Shown piece after piece: positions 1-11,300 of a stretch of 64,000 bases of DNA. Under the pieces are notes generated by a model that was given only the letters and a program-made list of their open reading frames with translations, had not been told where the DNA came from and did not search any database. The position numbers and the translations under genes are program-made. The stretch spans positions 62,001 to 126,000 of the forward strand of contig CANLVG010000002.1 of NCBI GenBank assembly GCA_947494565.1. The letters are read 5' to 3'. The DNA is from an uncultured Flavobacteriaceae bacterium (lineage in GTDB: Bacteria; Bacteroidota; Bacteroidia; Flavobacteriales; Flavobacteriaceae). The stretch's first letter is position 1, and each line of letters starts with the position of its first letter.

Positions 1-31
1 ATTATTACTTAACTAACTTAAACTATTGATT

Positions 32-3000
32 ATGAAACAAAATTTGACAGAGCAGAACAAGGCGTGGACCTATGGTCTCCTATTTGTTTTGATGTTGCTA
101 TGTGGAGCTTTTTCCATTCAGGCGCAGACCATAACCGGAAATGTGGCTGACGATGTCGGGCCCTTGTCAGGAGCCAGCGTTGTGGTCAAAGGAACAACAG
201 TAGGTGCTGTCGCCGACTTTGACGGCAACTACACTATTGACGTGCCAGAAGGTTCGAACACCCTGGTATTTTCTTATGTGGGTTACTCCGCGCAGGAAAT
301 CGCCATTGACGGAAGGACGACTATCAATGTTGTAATGCAAGAAGATGCAGAGGCACTGAGCGAGGTTGTAGTTGTCGGATATGGTACGCAAAGAAAGGCA
401 GACCTTACCGGAGCAGTTGGCTCCATTGACGCAATAGAGATCGTAAAACAACCCATTGTCAGTCCCGATCAGGTCTTGGCAGGTACCATCTCGGGTGTGA
501 ACATCACCAACCGTAGTGGTGACCCTGGAGCACCGATAAGTGTGAACATCAGGGGTGTGGGCACCTTGAGTGCCGATGCCAACCCGCTATATGTTGTTGA
601 TGGGGTACCCCTTGTAGGAACCAATAACATTACGGTAAATACTTCGTCGACAACCGACTCTAACCCGCTCGCTAGTATCAACCCAAGTGATATTGCATCG
701 ATAGATGTTCTTAAAGATGCGGCATCAGCAGCCATTTATGGTGCTCGAGGTGCTAACGGTGTTATCATTATCACCACTAAAAAAGGAAACCGAGGCGACC
801 CAAAAGTCACCTACGACGGCTATACCTCCCTAGCCACGGCACGTGAAACCATTGATGTGCTCAATGTGCAACAATACATCGCTATTCAACAAGAGCTGGG
901 AAGAGACTTTTCCGCTTTCAGTGGACAGCCCAACACGGACTGGCAAGATGCCATTTTCAGGGATGGCTTTGTTCAAAACCACAATGTTGGCGTGAGCGGT
1001 GGAGGCGAAAATGGCACCTACTATATCTCTGGTTCCTATCTTGACAATGAAGGTATTCAACAAGCACAGAACTTTACCAGATACTCCCTTAGGGCAAATT
1101 CGGAAATCAAGATCGGAGAACGCTTGAAGTTTGGCGAATCATTACAAATCAGCCAATCTGATAGACTGACCCAAAGTGAAGGCGCTTTGAATGCCGGGTT
1201 CAATGCAGCACTAAACGCCCCATTTTTCCAGATTTTCGGTGATGGACCATTTGGATACAATTTATCGAATCCTGATACTAGGGGAAACGCCACAGGCAAT
1301 AACCTAGTGCTACTTACCGACGAGCGGATCAATAGAACAACCATACAGAACAGAAAGGTTCTTGGTCATTTCTACGGGGAATGGGAAATCATCGACAACC
1401 TTAAGTTGCGCCCTTCCATAGGTATCGACTACAATGTTGGTTCAGGAGACTTCTTTCAAGCAGCCACTACACTGGATGGTAATTCAGACAGGCAATCGTT
1501 GCTAGTGCAATCAAGACCGATAGAATTAACAGTGACCACTGGGGCCACACTATCGTATGACAAGACCTTCGGAGATCACAATTTCGGGGCCCTACTCGGT
1601 TTTGAACAAACGAAATTCCGATTCAATAAAGTAAGACTCCAAGGTAGAAACCTATTCAATGATAATTTTGCGGCCAGCGGGACGGCAGTTGCAGGCGCCA
1701 ACGAAGCCGATTTATTTACCCTTCAAGGTATCATCGGACGTTTGACCTATAACTACAAGGGCAAATACCTGGCTACCATAAATGTTAGAAGAGATGCAAC
1801 ATCCAAATTCGGAGAAGACTTCAGAGATGGCGTTTTCCCATCAATTTCAGTGGGTTGGAGAATCTCACAAGAAGATTTCTTTAACGTCGATGCTTTTGAT
1901 GATCTAAAGTTAAGAATTGGATATGGAGAACTGGGCAACCAAAATCTTGGAGACGGAACAGCAAATACCTTTCCCTTCTTAACAACACTCAATAATAATA
2001 TCTTTTATGTAATCGGCGATGGGCAAGGAACTGTAGTAGGACCCGCTCCAACGACCTTTGCTAACCAATCCATCGGATGGGAAACTTCGAAACAAATCGA
2101 TATAGGTCTTGATTTCAGTTTGTTTAAAGGTAAAGTAACCGGGGTTTTCGATTATTTCAAAAAGACAAACGACAATGCCTTGGTTCAACTGCCACTACCG
2201 TTTGCCAGTGGCTTCTTTTTACCGGCGCCTACCAATGCGGGTAAAATCACCAACTCAGGTATTGAATTGGCATTGAATTACAAGAACAAAGTAGGCGAGG
2301 ATTTCGAATACGGCATAGGTGTCAATCTAACCACCATTAAAAACACGGTTCAAAGTTTGGGTCAAGTAGATCAAATCATCGCCGGTGTTGGTGGTGCTCA
2401 GAGCCATCGAACTATAGTGGGAGAAAGCCTAGGACATTTCTTCGGTTACAAGACCAATGGCCTCTACCAAAATGCAGCAGAGGTTGCAGCTGCCGTACCC
2501 GATGCTAACGGCACCCCCTCTCCAGGTGATGTCCGGTTTGTGGATGTCAATGGGGATGGCGTAGTAGACGCAGGCGATAGAACTTTCTTAGGAAGTCCAT
2601 ATCCTGGTTATTTTTATGGGGTCAACTTGCAGGCCAAGTATAAAGGATTTGATTTTTCAATGCTCCTAAGAGGAGTAGGAGACCGACAAATTTACAACTC
2701 CTCAAGAGTAACCCTAGAAGGGATGACGGGCACAAACAACTTTAGCACTCAGGTCTTGAACAGATGGAATGGAGAAGGCTCTACGAATTCCAGTTCAAAC
2801 CCGAGACTGGCCATCGGAGACCCCAATGGAAACAATAGAATCTCTGATCGATTCATTGAAGATGCGGATTACTTGAGAATCCAAAATGTACAATTGGGTT
2901 ATAATCTATCACAAGAAAAACTGGAGCGCTGGACGAAAGGTTTCATATCGAACATGAGGTTTTTTGTCAGTGCTCAAAACTTGGCCACGTTTACAGGTTA

Positions 3001-3136
3001 CACCGGGTTTGACCCCGAAGTAGGCCGAGCGCAGAGTTTCCAGAAAGGAAACAACCCATTGGCGACCGGACAAGATGACGGTCAGGCCCCATTACCAAGG
3101 GTAGTTCAATTAGGATGGTCCGTTAGTTTCAAATAA
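32..3136 (+). CDS. SusC/RagA-family TonB-dependent outer-membrane receptor
   Basis: An outer-membrane beta-barrel channel that, with its SusD partner, imports an oligomeric nutrient using TonB energy. The N-terminus has a hydrophobic signal segment ending near SIQAQ. Next comes a carboxypeptidase-regulatory-like domain (about residues 35-110, with the GTTVGAVADFDGNYTI and FSYVGY signatures). The TonB-dependent plug follows, opening with the SEVVVVGYGTQ box and containing DVLKDAASAAIYGARGANGV, and the rest is barrel to an aromatic C-terminal end (VSFK). About 1030 residues is normal for SusC. The frame is open from a TTG at 26, but ATG at 32 fits better. SusD starts 28 bases after the stop, so the two form an operon. 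No glycoside hydrolase is nearby, so the substrate cannot be read from context. Confidence 0.96.
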   Translation: MKQNLTEQNKAWTYGLLFVLMLLCGAFSIQAQTITGNVADDVGPLSGASVVVKGTTVGAVADFDGNYTIDVPEGSNTLVFSYVGYSAQEIAIDGRTTINVVMQEDAEALSEVVVVGYGTQRKADLTGAVGSIDAIEIVKQPIVSPDQVLAGTISGVNITNRSGDPGAPISVNIRGVGTLSADANPLYVVDGVPLVGTNNITVNTSSTTDSNPLASINPSDIASIDVLKDAASAAIYGARGANGVIIITTKKGNRGDPKVTYDGYTSLATARETIDVLNVQQYIAIQQELGRDFSAFSGQPNTDWQDAIFRDGFVQNHNVGVSGGGENGTYYISGSYLDNEGIQQAQNFTRYSLRANSEIKIGERLKFGESLQISQSDRLTQSEGALNAGFNAALNAPFFQIFGDGPFGYNLSNPDTRGNATGNNLVLLTDERINRTTIQNRKVLGHFYGEWEIIDNLKLRPSIGIDYNVGSGDFFQAATTLDGNSDRQSLLVQSRPIELTVTTGATLSYDKTFGDHNFGALLGFEQTKFRFNKVRLQGRNLFNDNFAASGTAVAGANEADLFTLQGIIGRLTYNYKGKYLATINVRRDATSKFGEDFRDGVFPSISVGWRISQEDFFNVDAFDDLKLRIGYGELGNQNLGDGTANTFPFLTTLNNNIFYVIGDGQGTVVGPAPTTFANQSIGWETSKQIDIGLDFSLFKGKVTGVFDYFKKTNDNALVQLPLPFASGFFLPAPTNAGKITNSGIELALNYKNKVGEDFEYGIGVNLTTIKNTVQSLGQVDQIIAGVGGAQSHRTIVGESLGHFFGYKTNGLYQNAAEVAAAVPDANGTPSPGDVRFVDVNGDGVVDAGDRTFLGSPYPGYFYGVNLQAKYKGFDFSMLLRGVGDRQIYNSSRVTLEGMTGTNNFSTQVLNRWNGEGSTNSSSNPRLAIGDPNGNNRISDRFIEDADYLRIQNVQLGYNLSQEKLERWTKGFISNMRFFVSAQNLATFTGYTGFDPEVGRAQSFQKGNNPLATGQDDGQAPLPRVVQLGWSVSFK

Positions 3137-3164
3137 AATTGTTATAATAAAAGATAGAATAATT

Positions 3165-4694
3165 ATGAAAACAAAAGTTTTAATCCTAGTAGGAATCTTT
3201 GCCCTTACGATGTTTTCGTGCAGTGATGAGCTAGATCTGAAGCCTTTAGATAGTGTGACTATCGATGGATTCTACAACACGAGGGGTGATTTTGACGGAG
3301 CGATATTCGCCGCCTATTCTTCCATTCAAGATTTTTGGGGCACCAGTACTGAGACACTTTCAGAACGCGGTGAATACTGGAAATTGTCAATGGTCATTAC
3401 CGATGATGTGTCGGCCGATCCGGTCACCGCAGCTGGAGATCAGATTTCGATAGATATCGACAATCTACAATTAAGAGCAGCGGATGTACCCTATGCCGCT
3501 GTTTACACACAAATTTATGAGGGAATCTACCGCACCAATCTGGTTTTGGAAAATCTGGAAGGAGAAAATGAACTGTCTGCAGCAGACAAGACGGTTTTAG
3601 AAGCAGAAGCAAAGTTTCTTAGAGCGTGGTTCCATTTTCAAGCCTTAAAGATGTGGGGGACACCTCCAATATCCGACAAGGTGTTGACTGACATTAATAA
3701 CTTGGCCTTGCCGAATGCAACCCAAGATGCGCTGTATACTTTTATATTGGCCGATTTTGCCACCGCTGCCGCAGGTTTGCCTGATTCATGGGATGCAAGC
3801 AATACCGGACGTGCTACGGCCTGGGCCGCAAAATCCTTTATAGGAAAAGTAAATGTCTTCAAAGAAGATTGGCCCACAGCGATAACCGCTTTGGCCGATG
3901 TTGTCGATAATGGACCTTATAGCTTGGTACCCAATTATGAGGATGTATTTTCCTTTACGAACGAAAATAATTCAGAGTCCATTTTTGAAGTTCAGTATGG
4001 CGGTCCTCAATCCGATGACAACCTTTGGGTATTCGATGATACACATTCCGAAAATTTCAAGGCCTCACAGGGAACAGGAAGAGGTTGGTACTGGGATGCC
4101 GGTAATGGTGCTCCGGGAGGCAAACTTGGGTGGTGGGCACCCACGCAAGATTTAGTCGATTCTTTTGAAGATGGCGACACCAGAAAGCAGACCATACTGT
4201 ATGAAGACGGTGACATGTACTTTACCACCTTCACCTCTTTACCCTATGACACCGAATGGTCTTCCACCAACTTCACGCTCAAAAAATACAGGGGAGAGGT
4301 CAATACCGTTCCTGGCAACCATGCCCCCAACCAACAAGCCGATTTCAACAATGAGCGTTGGTTTAGATTCGCGGAGTTGAAATTGCTATATGCCGAGGCC
4401 CTAATTAGAGGTAGCGGCGATCTTAGCGTGGCCAGAATGCAAATCGATGACATCAGAACAAGAGCAGGCCTTGCTGCTACTATGGCAGCTGACGGAGATC
4501 TTTTAAATGCAATGATTCAAGAGAAAAGGGTTGAATTGGCTTTAGAACCCCATCGCTGGTTCGACATCGTTCGTTGGGATTTAGGTCCAACCGTTTTTGG
4601 CGGTGCCTGGGAAGACCGATTCAGTGTTTTTCCATTTCCACAGTCTGAAGTGGATCGTTCCGGCGGTATGTTAGATCAAAACACTGGTTACTAA
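3165..4694 (+). CDS. SusD/RagB-family nutrient-binding outer-membrane lipoprotein
   Basis: The surface lipoprotein lid that binds substrate over the SusC channel. The signal peptide ends in a lipobox (TMFSC, Cys near residue 19). The protein has the SusD TPR-like helical body and the typical C-terminal SusD segment: RWFRFAELKLLYAEAL, then IRTRAGL, then EKRVELALEPHRWFDIVRW, ending with FPFPQSEVD. The length of 509 residues is normal. It directly follows the SusC gene and is closed by a strong hairpin terminator, so the two make a self-contained transcription unit. The family assignment is firm. The substrate is unknown. Confidence 0.96.
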   Translation: MKTKVLILVGIFALTMFSCSDELDLKPLDSVTIDGFYNTRGDFDGAIFAAYSSIQDFWGTSTETLSERGEYWKLSMVITDDVSADPVTAAGDQISIDIDNLQLRAADVPYAAVYTQIYEGIYRTNLVLENLEGENELSAADKTVLEAEAKFLRAWFHFQALKMWGTPPISDKVLTDINNLALPNATQDALYTFILADFATAAAGLPDSWDASNTGRATAWAAKSFIGKVNVFKEDWPTAITALADVVDNGPYSLVPNYEDVFSFTNENNSESIFEVQYGGPQSDDNLWVFDDTHSENFKASQGTGRGWYWDAGNGAPGGKLGWWAPTQDLVDSFEDGDTRKQTILYEDGDMYFTTFTSLPYDTEWSSTNFTLKKYRGEVNTVPGNHAPNQQADFNNERWFRFAELKLLYAEALIRGSGDLSVARMQIDDIRTRAGLAATMAADGDLLNAMIQEKRVELALEPHRWFDIVRWDLGPTVFGGAWEDRFSVFPFPQSEVDRSGGMLDQNTGY

Positions 4695-4726
4695 TATACA
4701 GAACACCACGATTTGATAGCTTCAAG

Positions 4727-4765
4727 GGAATCCAATCTGTTTTAGGAGATTGGATTCCTTTTTTT
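4727..4765 (+). terminator. Rho-independent terminator after SusC/SusD
   Basis: A perfect 12-base-pair stem (GGAATCCAATCT at 4727-4738 pairing with 4747-4758) has an 8-base loop and is followed by seven T residues. It lies 32 bases after the SusD stop and 26 bases before the next gene, so it separates the SusCD unit from the FG-GAP genes. Confidence 0.9.
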
Positions 4766-4790
4766 ACTTCTTTGTATTTATATTCGTTAG

Positions 4791-7700
4791 ATGCTCCTAG
4801 CTCAAAAAACAAAGCGATTCTCACTACTACCCACGATCTTGGTTTTCCTAGTATTATTGGGTTGTGCCAAGCATGAGAACACCTTATTTACCGAATTGGG
4901 CGCGACCCGAACAGGTATTGCTTTCAACAATGCTTTGGTCATTGGAGGGGAGCCAAGCGTACTGGAATTCGAATATATGTATAACGGCGCCGGAGTTGCC
5001 GTGGCGGACTTTGACAAAGATGGCCTGCAAGACCTCTATTTCACCGGAAATATGGTGAGCAATAGATTGTATCGAAATCTGGGTGACTTTAAGTTTGAAG
5101 ATATTACGGAATCTTCCAATACCGGCACAACACATTGGTCGAACGGGGTTTCCGTGGTGGATATCAATCAAGATGGCCATCCAGATATTTATGTCTGCCG
5201 TGGTGGTCCGAGAGGGTCGACAGGGTCGGAAAGAGCAAATCTCTTATTTATCAACAAGGGGCTTGAAAATGGAAAGGTGGTTTTCACCGAAGAAGCAGAC
5301 CATTGGGGTTTGGCCGATGAAAGCTATTCGGTACAGGCAAATTTTTTCGACTATGATGGCGATGGCGATTTGGACATGTACCTATTGAGTAATGCGCTAG
5401 TCGATTTCAATAGAAATACCTCAAGACCTAAAGACCGAACCGGAAAAGCCCCCTCCGCCGACAAGCTTTTTCGCAACAATGGAGACGCAACCTTTACCGA
5501 TGTTTCCAAAGAAGCGAACATTTTGATCGAAGGTTTTGGTTTAGGTGTCGAAGTGTGCGATATGAACCGCGATGGATGGCCCGACATCTATGTCTCCAAT
5601 GATTTTCTTACCGATGATTTTCTGTATATCAACCAAAAGGATGGTACGTTCGAAAACGAAATTGCCTCCTACATGCAGCACCTCACCTTTAATGGAATGG
5701 GCAACGATATTGCCGACATCAATAATGACGGTCTGATGGACGTTGTCGTACTTGATATGCTACCCCCGGATAACAAACGATGGAAACTGACCATGATGGG
5801 CAACAACTACGATGAGTTTCAAAATGCCCGCGACAATGGTTATCAACCGCAGTATATACGCAATACGCTACAACTGAACAACGGTAATGGCTCGTTTAGT
5901 GAAATAGGCCAAAGTGCAGGAATGGCGGCAACGGAATGGAGCTGGAGCGCGCTGTTAGCTGATTATGACCATGATGGACTAAAAGATCTTTTTATCACCA
6001 ATGGGTACCGACAAGATATCACCAACCTTGATTTTATGGTATATGGCAACAATATTCTGACTATGGGCACTGAAGAGGCCAATCGTGAACAACGTTTAGA
6101 AGCGCTCAACAAATTACCAGGTATAAAATTGCCCAACTATCTTTACAAAAACACGGGCGAACTTCGTTTTGAGGATATTTCTACCGCTTCGGGTTTCACC
6201 AAACCCACCTATTCCAACGGTTCGGCCTATGCCGATCTTGATAATGACGGCGATTTGGATTTGGTAATAAACAACATTGACGACCCTGCAGGAATCTTTA
6301 AAAACAATACGAAAATAGATAGCTCCAATACCTTTATTAAATTCCGTTTTCAGGGTAACGCACCAAATCGAGAGGGAATCGGAAGTCAAGTTGAAATTCA
6401 TTATCAAGGGCAATTGCAAAAACAATATCTTACTCCATTTAGGGGTTATTTATCGACCGTTGAGAATGCCTTGCATTTCGGCCTGGGAGATGTAGCCATG
6501 ATCGACAGTGTAAGAGTCACTTGGCCCAACGGAAAGCAACAACTCCTTACCACACTTACGACCAATCAAGAAATTACCCTGCGAGAGAAAGATGCCATCT
6601 TACATGATTCAGGAAAGACCAGTTCACCCCGCCAATTGTTCCAAAATGCGGATAGTCTCGATTTAGAATTTACACATCGTGAAAATGAGTTCGTCGATTA
6701 CAAAATTCAACCCCTGCTACCTCATATGCATTCAAAAAACGGTCCTGGCATGGCAGTCGGTGATATCAATCAAGATGGCCTGGAAGACCTCTATATGGGT
6801 GGTGCTTCCGGACAAGCAGGAGTCATAAAGGTTCAACAAGTGGATGGTACTTTTCAAGACATAACCTTCACCGATGCCGCTTATGAAGATATGGGCGCCC
6901 TCTTCTTTGATGCCGATGGTGACGGTGATCAGGACCTTTACGTAGTAAGTGGTGGATCATCATATGAAATTGACAACTCACTGTATCAAGATCGTATGTA
7001 TGAAAACAATGAGGGTATGTTTACCAAAATTGAAGCCCTACCACAGGTAAAAGTGAGCGGTTCAACTGTAAATGGTGCGGATTACGACAAAGACGGCGAC
7101 CTCGATCTTTTTGTCGGAGGCCGCGTTAGACCGGGAGAATACCCTATGGTACCCGAAAGCATGTTGTTGAAGAATGAAAGCACACCTGAAGGTATTGTGT
7201 TCCGAAAAGACCCTGACGCCATAGGTAATGTTCTCTTCGATATCGGCATGGTCACCTCTGCCCTATGGACCGATTTCAATAATGATACCTGGCCAGATCT
7301 CATTGTTGTCGGTGAATTTATGTCCATTCGGTTTTTTCAGAACGATTCGGGCAGATTAAAGGAGATTACCGAAAACACCGGACTCGAAAATACCCATGGC
7401 TGGTGGAATAGCATTACCTCCGGCGATTTTGACAATGATGGGGATAGTGATTACCTGTTGGGCAACCTAGGCCTCAATAGTAGGTACAAAGCAAGCGCAA
7501 AAGAACCCCTGTGCATCTATGCGAACGATTACGACAAGAACGGACAAATTGATCCCGTGATGTGTTATTACATCGATGGGGAAAACTACATCGCCCACTC
7601 AAGAAATGACCTTATCGATCAGATCAATGCCATGCGGGTTCGTTTTCGTACCTACTCCGATTATGCCAATGCCACATTTGAAGAATCATTTACCAAAGAA

Positions 7701-8309
7701 GAAATCGATAATGCACATGTCGTTAAGAGTGAAACGTTTGCCAACAGCTATCTTGAAAATCTGGGCGGAGGCAAATTCAGGTTGACCGCATTAGAACAAA
7801 AAGCACAGATTGCGCCTATGTATGGAATGACGACCGACGATTACGATAACGATGGAAATCTGGATGCATTGATTGTTGGTAATTTTTTCAGTGGGGAAGT
7901 ATTTACCGGGCGTTACGACGCCGCAATCGGATGGTTCTTAAAAGGCGATGGCACCGGCAACTTCAGTATCGTTGATGTCAACGAAAGTGGATTCTTCGTT
8001 CGGGGCGACGCCAAGAGCCAAGTAAAAACGTTCACCGAAAACGAACGTCTTATCGTTTCAGCTATAAACAACGGAGCGATTAAAAAACATACGTGTTCAA
8101 CAAAGGGAGTGAAAGTCCATAACCCGAAACAAGACGATGTCACCCTACGGATCCATTATAAAAACGGTACGGTTCAAACAAGGGAATTACATCACGGCTC
8201 AGGTTATCTCTCTCAAGACAGTAGGAAGTTCACGATTCCCGAAAAAGCAGTTTCCGCATACCTTATTGACAGCAATGGAAACGAATTGGAAATCAAAAAC
8301 ATACAATGA
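4791..8309 (+). CDS. Large FG-GAP/VCBS-repeat lipoprotein with ASPIC/UnbV domain (CRTAC1-like), copy 1
   Basis: A cell-surface or periplasmic-side lipoprotein: the signal segment ends in LVLLGC (Cys25). The body is built of repeated calcium-binding FG-GAP/VCBS blades of the form DxDxDGxxDL, for example DFDKDGLQDLYF, DYDGDGDLDMYLL, DYDHDGLKDLFI and DADGDGDQDLYVV. An ASPIC/UnbV segment sits in the middle (about residues 520-600, NREGIGSQVEI to VRVTWPNGKQQ). A second propeller half follows. Such proteins often sit beside SusC/SusD in Bacteroidota and are frequently mislabelled as RNA-binding proteins; nothing here suggests RNA binding. The next gene is a full-length paralogue whose start codon overlaps this stop (ATGA). 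Role unknown; ligand binding or adhesion is inference. Confidence 0.9.
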   Translation: MLLAQKTKRFSLLPTILVFLVLLGCAKHENTLFTELGATRTGIAFNNALVIGGEPSVLEFEYMYNGAGVAVADFDKDGLQDLYFTGNMVSNRLYRNLGDFKFEDITESSNTGTTHWSNGVSVVDINQDGHPDIYVCRGGPRGSTGSERANLLFINKGLENGKVVFTEEADHWGLADESYSVQANFFDYDGDGDLDMYLLSNALVDFNRNTSRPKDRTGKAPSADKLFRNNGDATFTDVSKEANILIEGFGLGVEVCDMNRDGWPDIYVSNDFLTDDFLYINQKDGTFENEIASYMQHLTFNGMGNDIADINNDGLMDVVVLDMLPPDNKRWKLTMMGNNYDEFQNARDNGYQPQYIRNTLQLNNGNGSFSEIGQSAGMAATEWSWSALLADYDHDGLKDLFITNGYRQDITNLDFMVYGNNILTMGTEEANREQRLEALNKLPGIKLPNYLYKNTGELRFEDISTASGFTKPTYSNGSAYADLDNDGDLDLVINNIDDPAGIFKNNTKIDSSNTFIKFRFQGNAPNREGIGSQVEIHYQGQLQKQYLTPFRGYLSTVENALHFGLGDVAMIDSVRVTWPNGKQQLLTTLTTNQEITLREKDAILHDSGKTSSPRQLFQNADSLDLEFTHRENEFVDYKIQPLLPHMHSKNGPGMAVGDINQDGLEDLYMGGASGQAGVIKVQQVDGTFQDITFTDAAYEDMGALFFDADGDGDQDLYVVSGGSSYEIDNSLYQDRMYENNEGMFTKIEALPQVKVSGSTVNGADYDKDGDLDLFVGGRVRPGEYPMVPESMLLKNESTPEGIVFRKDPDAIGNVLFDIGMVTSALWTDFNNDTWPDLIVVGEFMSIRFFQNDSGRLKEITENTGLENTHGWWNSITSGDFDNDGDSDYLLGNLGLNSRYKASAKEPLCIYANDYDKNGQIDPVMCYYIDGENYIAHSRNDLIDQINAMRVRFRTYSDYANATFEESFTKEEIDNAHVVKSETFANSYLENLGGGKFRLTALEQKAQIAPMYGMTTDDYDNDGNLDALIVGNFFSGEVFTGRYDAAIGWFLKGDGTGNFSIVDVNESGFFVRGDAKSQVKTFTENERLIVSAINNGAIKKHTCSTKGVKVHNPKQDDVTLRIHYKNGTVQTRELHHGSGYLSQDSRKFTIPEKAVSAYLIDSNGNELEIKNIQ

Positions 8310-11300
8310 AAAAGCTGGTATGCATAGCGGGTCTTTGTATCGTTCTGATTGCCTGTCAATCAAAACAAACAGAACGGTTTCACTTATTGGATGCCTCCCA
8401 AACGGGAATAGACTTTAGTAATGAAATCGTTGAAAACGACAGCGTCAATGTGTTCCAGTACATGAACGTATATACGGGGGCTGGCGTGGCCGTAGGCGAC
8501 ATCAATAACGACGGCCTCACCGATATCTACTTTAGTGGGAACATGGTTTCGGGCAGACTATACTTGAACCGCGGCAATTTGAAGTTTGAAGATATCACCG
8601 AGCGGGCAGGCCTCTTAAATAATAGTTGGGGTACCGGGGCAACTATGATCGATATTGATCAAGATGGGTTCTTAGACCTCTATATTGCCGTTTCAGGAGG
8701 CGCTCCGCAGTCACAACGTGCCAACTTGCTCTATGTCAACAACGGTGATATGACCTTCTCGGAAAAGGCTCTTGAATACGGATTGGCAGACACACGTCAA
8801 TCCATGCATTCCGCCTTCTTTGACTATGATAAAGACGGTGATTTGGATATGTATTTGTTAGTAAATCCTGCCGCGTACGAACATCAGGTGAACTCAAGCA
8901 ATCCGAGAAAATTAGACGGTTCTTCCATTAGCAACGACCGTCTCTATCGCAATGATGGTGGAAAATTCACCGATGTATCACTAGAGACAGGTATCCTAGT
9001 AGAAGGCTACGGATTGGGTGTCGGAATCGCGGATATCAACGACGATACCTGGCCCGATATTTACATTTCCAACGACTTTATCGGTAACGACATTCTCTAT
9101 ATCAACCAAGGCGACGGTACGTTCAAAGATGAAATCACCTCCTATATTGGCCACACCTCCTATGCCGGTATGGGTAATGCTATTACGGATATAGATAATA
9201 ATGGAAAGCCGGATATTATGGTGCTTGATATGCGCCCGGAAGATAATCTACGCCAAAAAATGATTATTTCCTCAACAGGTTATGATCGGTTTCAAATGAT
9301 GTTGAAAGCAGGCTATCAGCCCCAATACAGCAGAAACACCCTACAACTTAACCTTGGGCAGGGAAAATTTGCAGAGATCGGAAACATGGCCGGTATCAGC
9401 AGTACGGATTGGAGCTGGAGTTCCCTCTTCGGTGATTATGACAATGACGGATACAAGGATCTCTATGTCACCAATGGTTTTCTTAGGGATTTAGGAGACC
9501 TTGATTACATTCACTATCAGGGTATTTATGACAATCCGCTTGGTGAACGCGAGGTGAAAAAGACACAGAAACTCAATTCCATCAAAGAATTGCCCCCGGC
9601 CAAGCTGAACAATTACCTCTACAAAAACAAAGGTGATTCCACTTTTGAAAAAGTTTCCGAAAGCTGGGGCATCAACCATTTAAGCTGTTCCAATGGCGCC
9701 GCATATGCTGATTTGGACAACGATGGGGATTTGGACCTGATCGTAAACAATGTGAATCAACCCGCATTTATATACGAGAACACACCCCTTGAGGGACAAC
9801 CCAATCACTATCTACAAATCAACTTGGTAGGAACAAAAGGAAATCGACAGGCAATCGGAACAAAAATCAAGTTAACTACCCAACAGGGAACACAGCATGA
9901 ACAACATTTTTTGAGTAGAGGGTACGAATCAAGTGTAGACCCCATACTCCACTTTGGGCTGGGTCAAGAAACTGAGGTAAAACGCATCGATATCCAATGG
10001 CCCGACGGTCAACATCAGTTTCTTGAAGGCGTTAAGGCAGATCAGCGCATTACTATTGGACCTGAAGGCGCCGGAAATCATACCCCTATACATGAAGCCG
10101 ATAGTAGCCCCCTATTGTCAGCAACTCAAAATGCTATTGATTCGATTTTTCAACATAGCGAAGACAATGTAGTCGACTTTAAGCTACAGCCGATTCTACC
10201 CCATATGCATTCCAGAAATGGACCAGGCATTGCCGTAGCAGACGTCAATGGCGACCAGTTGGAAGACTTTTATGTAGGTGGTGCAGCCGGGCAATCAGGG
10301 GCGCTATATATTCAAAAAGAAACTGGAGACTTCCAGAGGTCTGAATGGCAAACCGACACACAATATGAAGATATGGGCAGCGTATTCTTTGACGCGAATA
10401 ACGATGGTCACCCAGATTTGTACATTGTGAGCGGAGGAATTCAGCTCTCTCAACCTGGCGTCTACCAAGATCGCCTGTACCTCAACGATGGGAAAGGTAC
10501 TTTTTCGAGATCGGATGCGCTTCCAGAAATGAAAGCAAGTGGTTCCACAGTAAATGCCGCTGATTTTGATCATGACGGCGACCTTGACCTGTTCGTAGGG
10601 GGAAGGGTCGACCCAGGAAACTACCCCATGCCAGCCAAAAGTTATCTTTTGGAGAACCTGGCCAATGAGAATGCGGAAAACCTAATTTTTAGGGATATCA
10701 GTGATCAGGTAACAGATTGGGACACCTTGTCTATGGTTACCTCCGCGCTGTGGTCGGATTACGATTCGGATGGCTGGGTAGACCTTATCGTAGTAGGTGA
10801 ATTTATGCAAGTAGAGTTCTTTCACAATGAAAGGGGAAAATTAGTGCGCTCAACGAGTACGACTGGATTGCAAAAAACCGAAGGCTGGTGGAATAGTATC
10901 AATGGAGCTGATTTTGATGGGGACGGCGACACCGACTACATTGTAGGAAACTTGGGTAAAAACCACAAGTATCACGCTTCGGCAGACCAACCCCTTTGTA
11001 TTTATGCCAATGACTTCGACAAGGATGGCAATGTTGATCCTGTGATGTGCTTTTATAATGGTGATGAAAACTACTTTGCCCATTCACGCGATGAGCTCAT
11101 AAGCCAGATAAATGCAATGAGATCTCGTTTTAAAACCTATAGATCATATGCGGAAACACCATTTAGAAAGTCATTTTTGCCCGAAGAACTTGAAAATGCC
11201 TATGTGGTTAAAAGTCATAAATTTGCCAGTAGTTATATCGAAAATCTAGGGGACGGAACATTCGAAATCAGTGACCTGCCCATAGATGCCCAGATGGGTC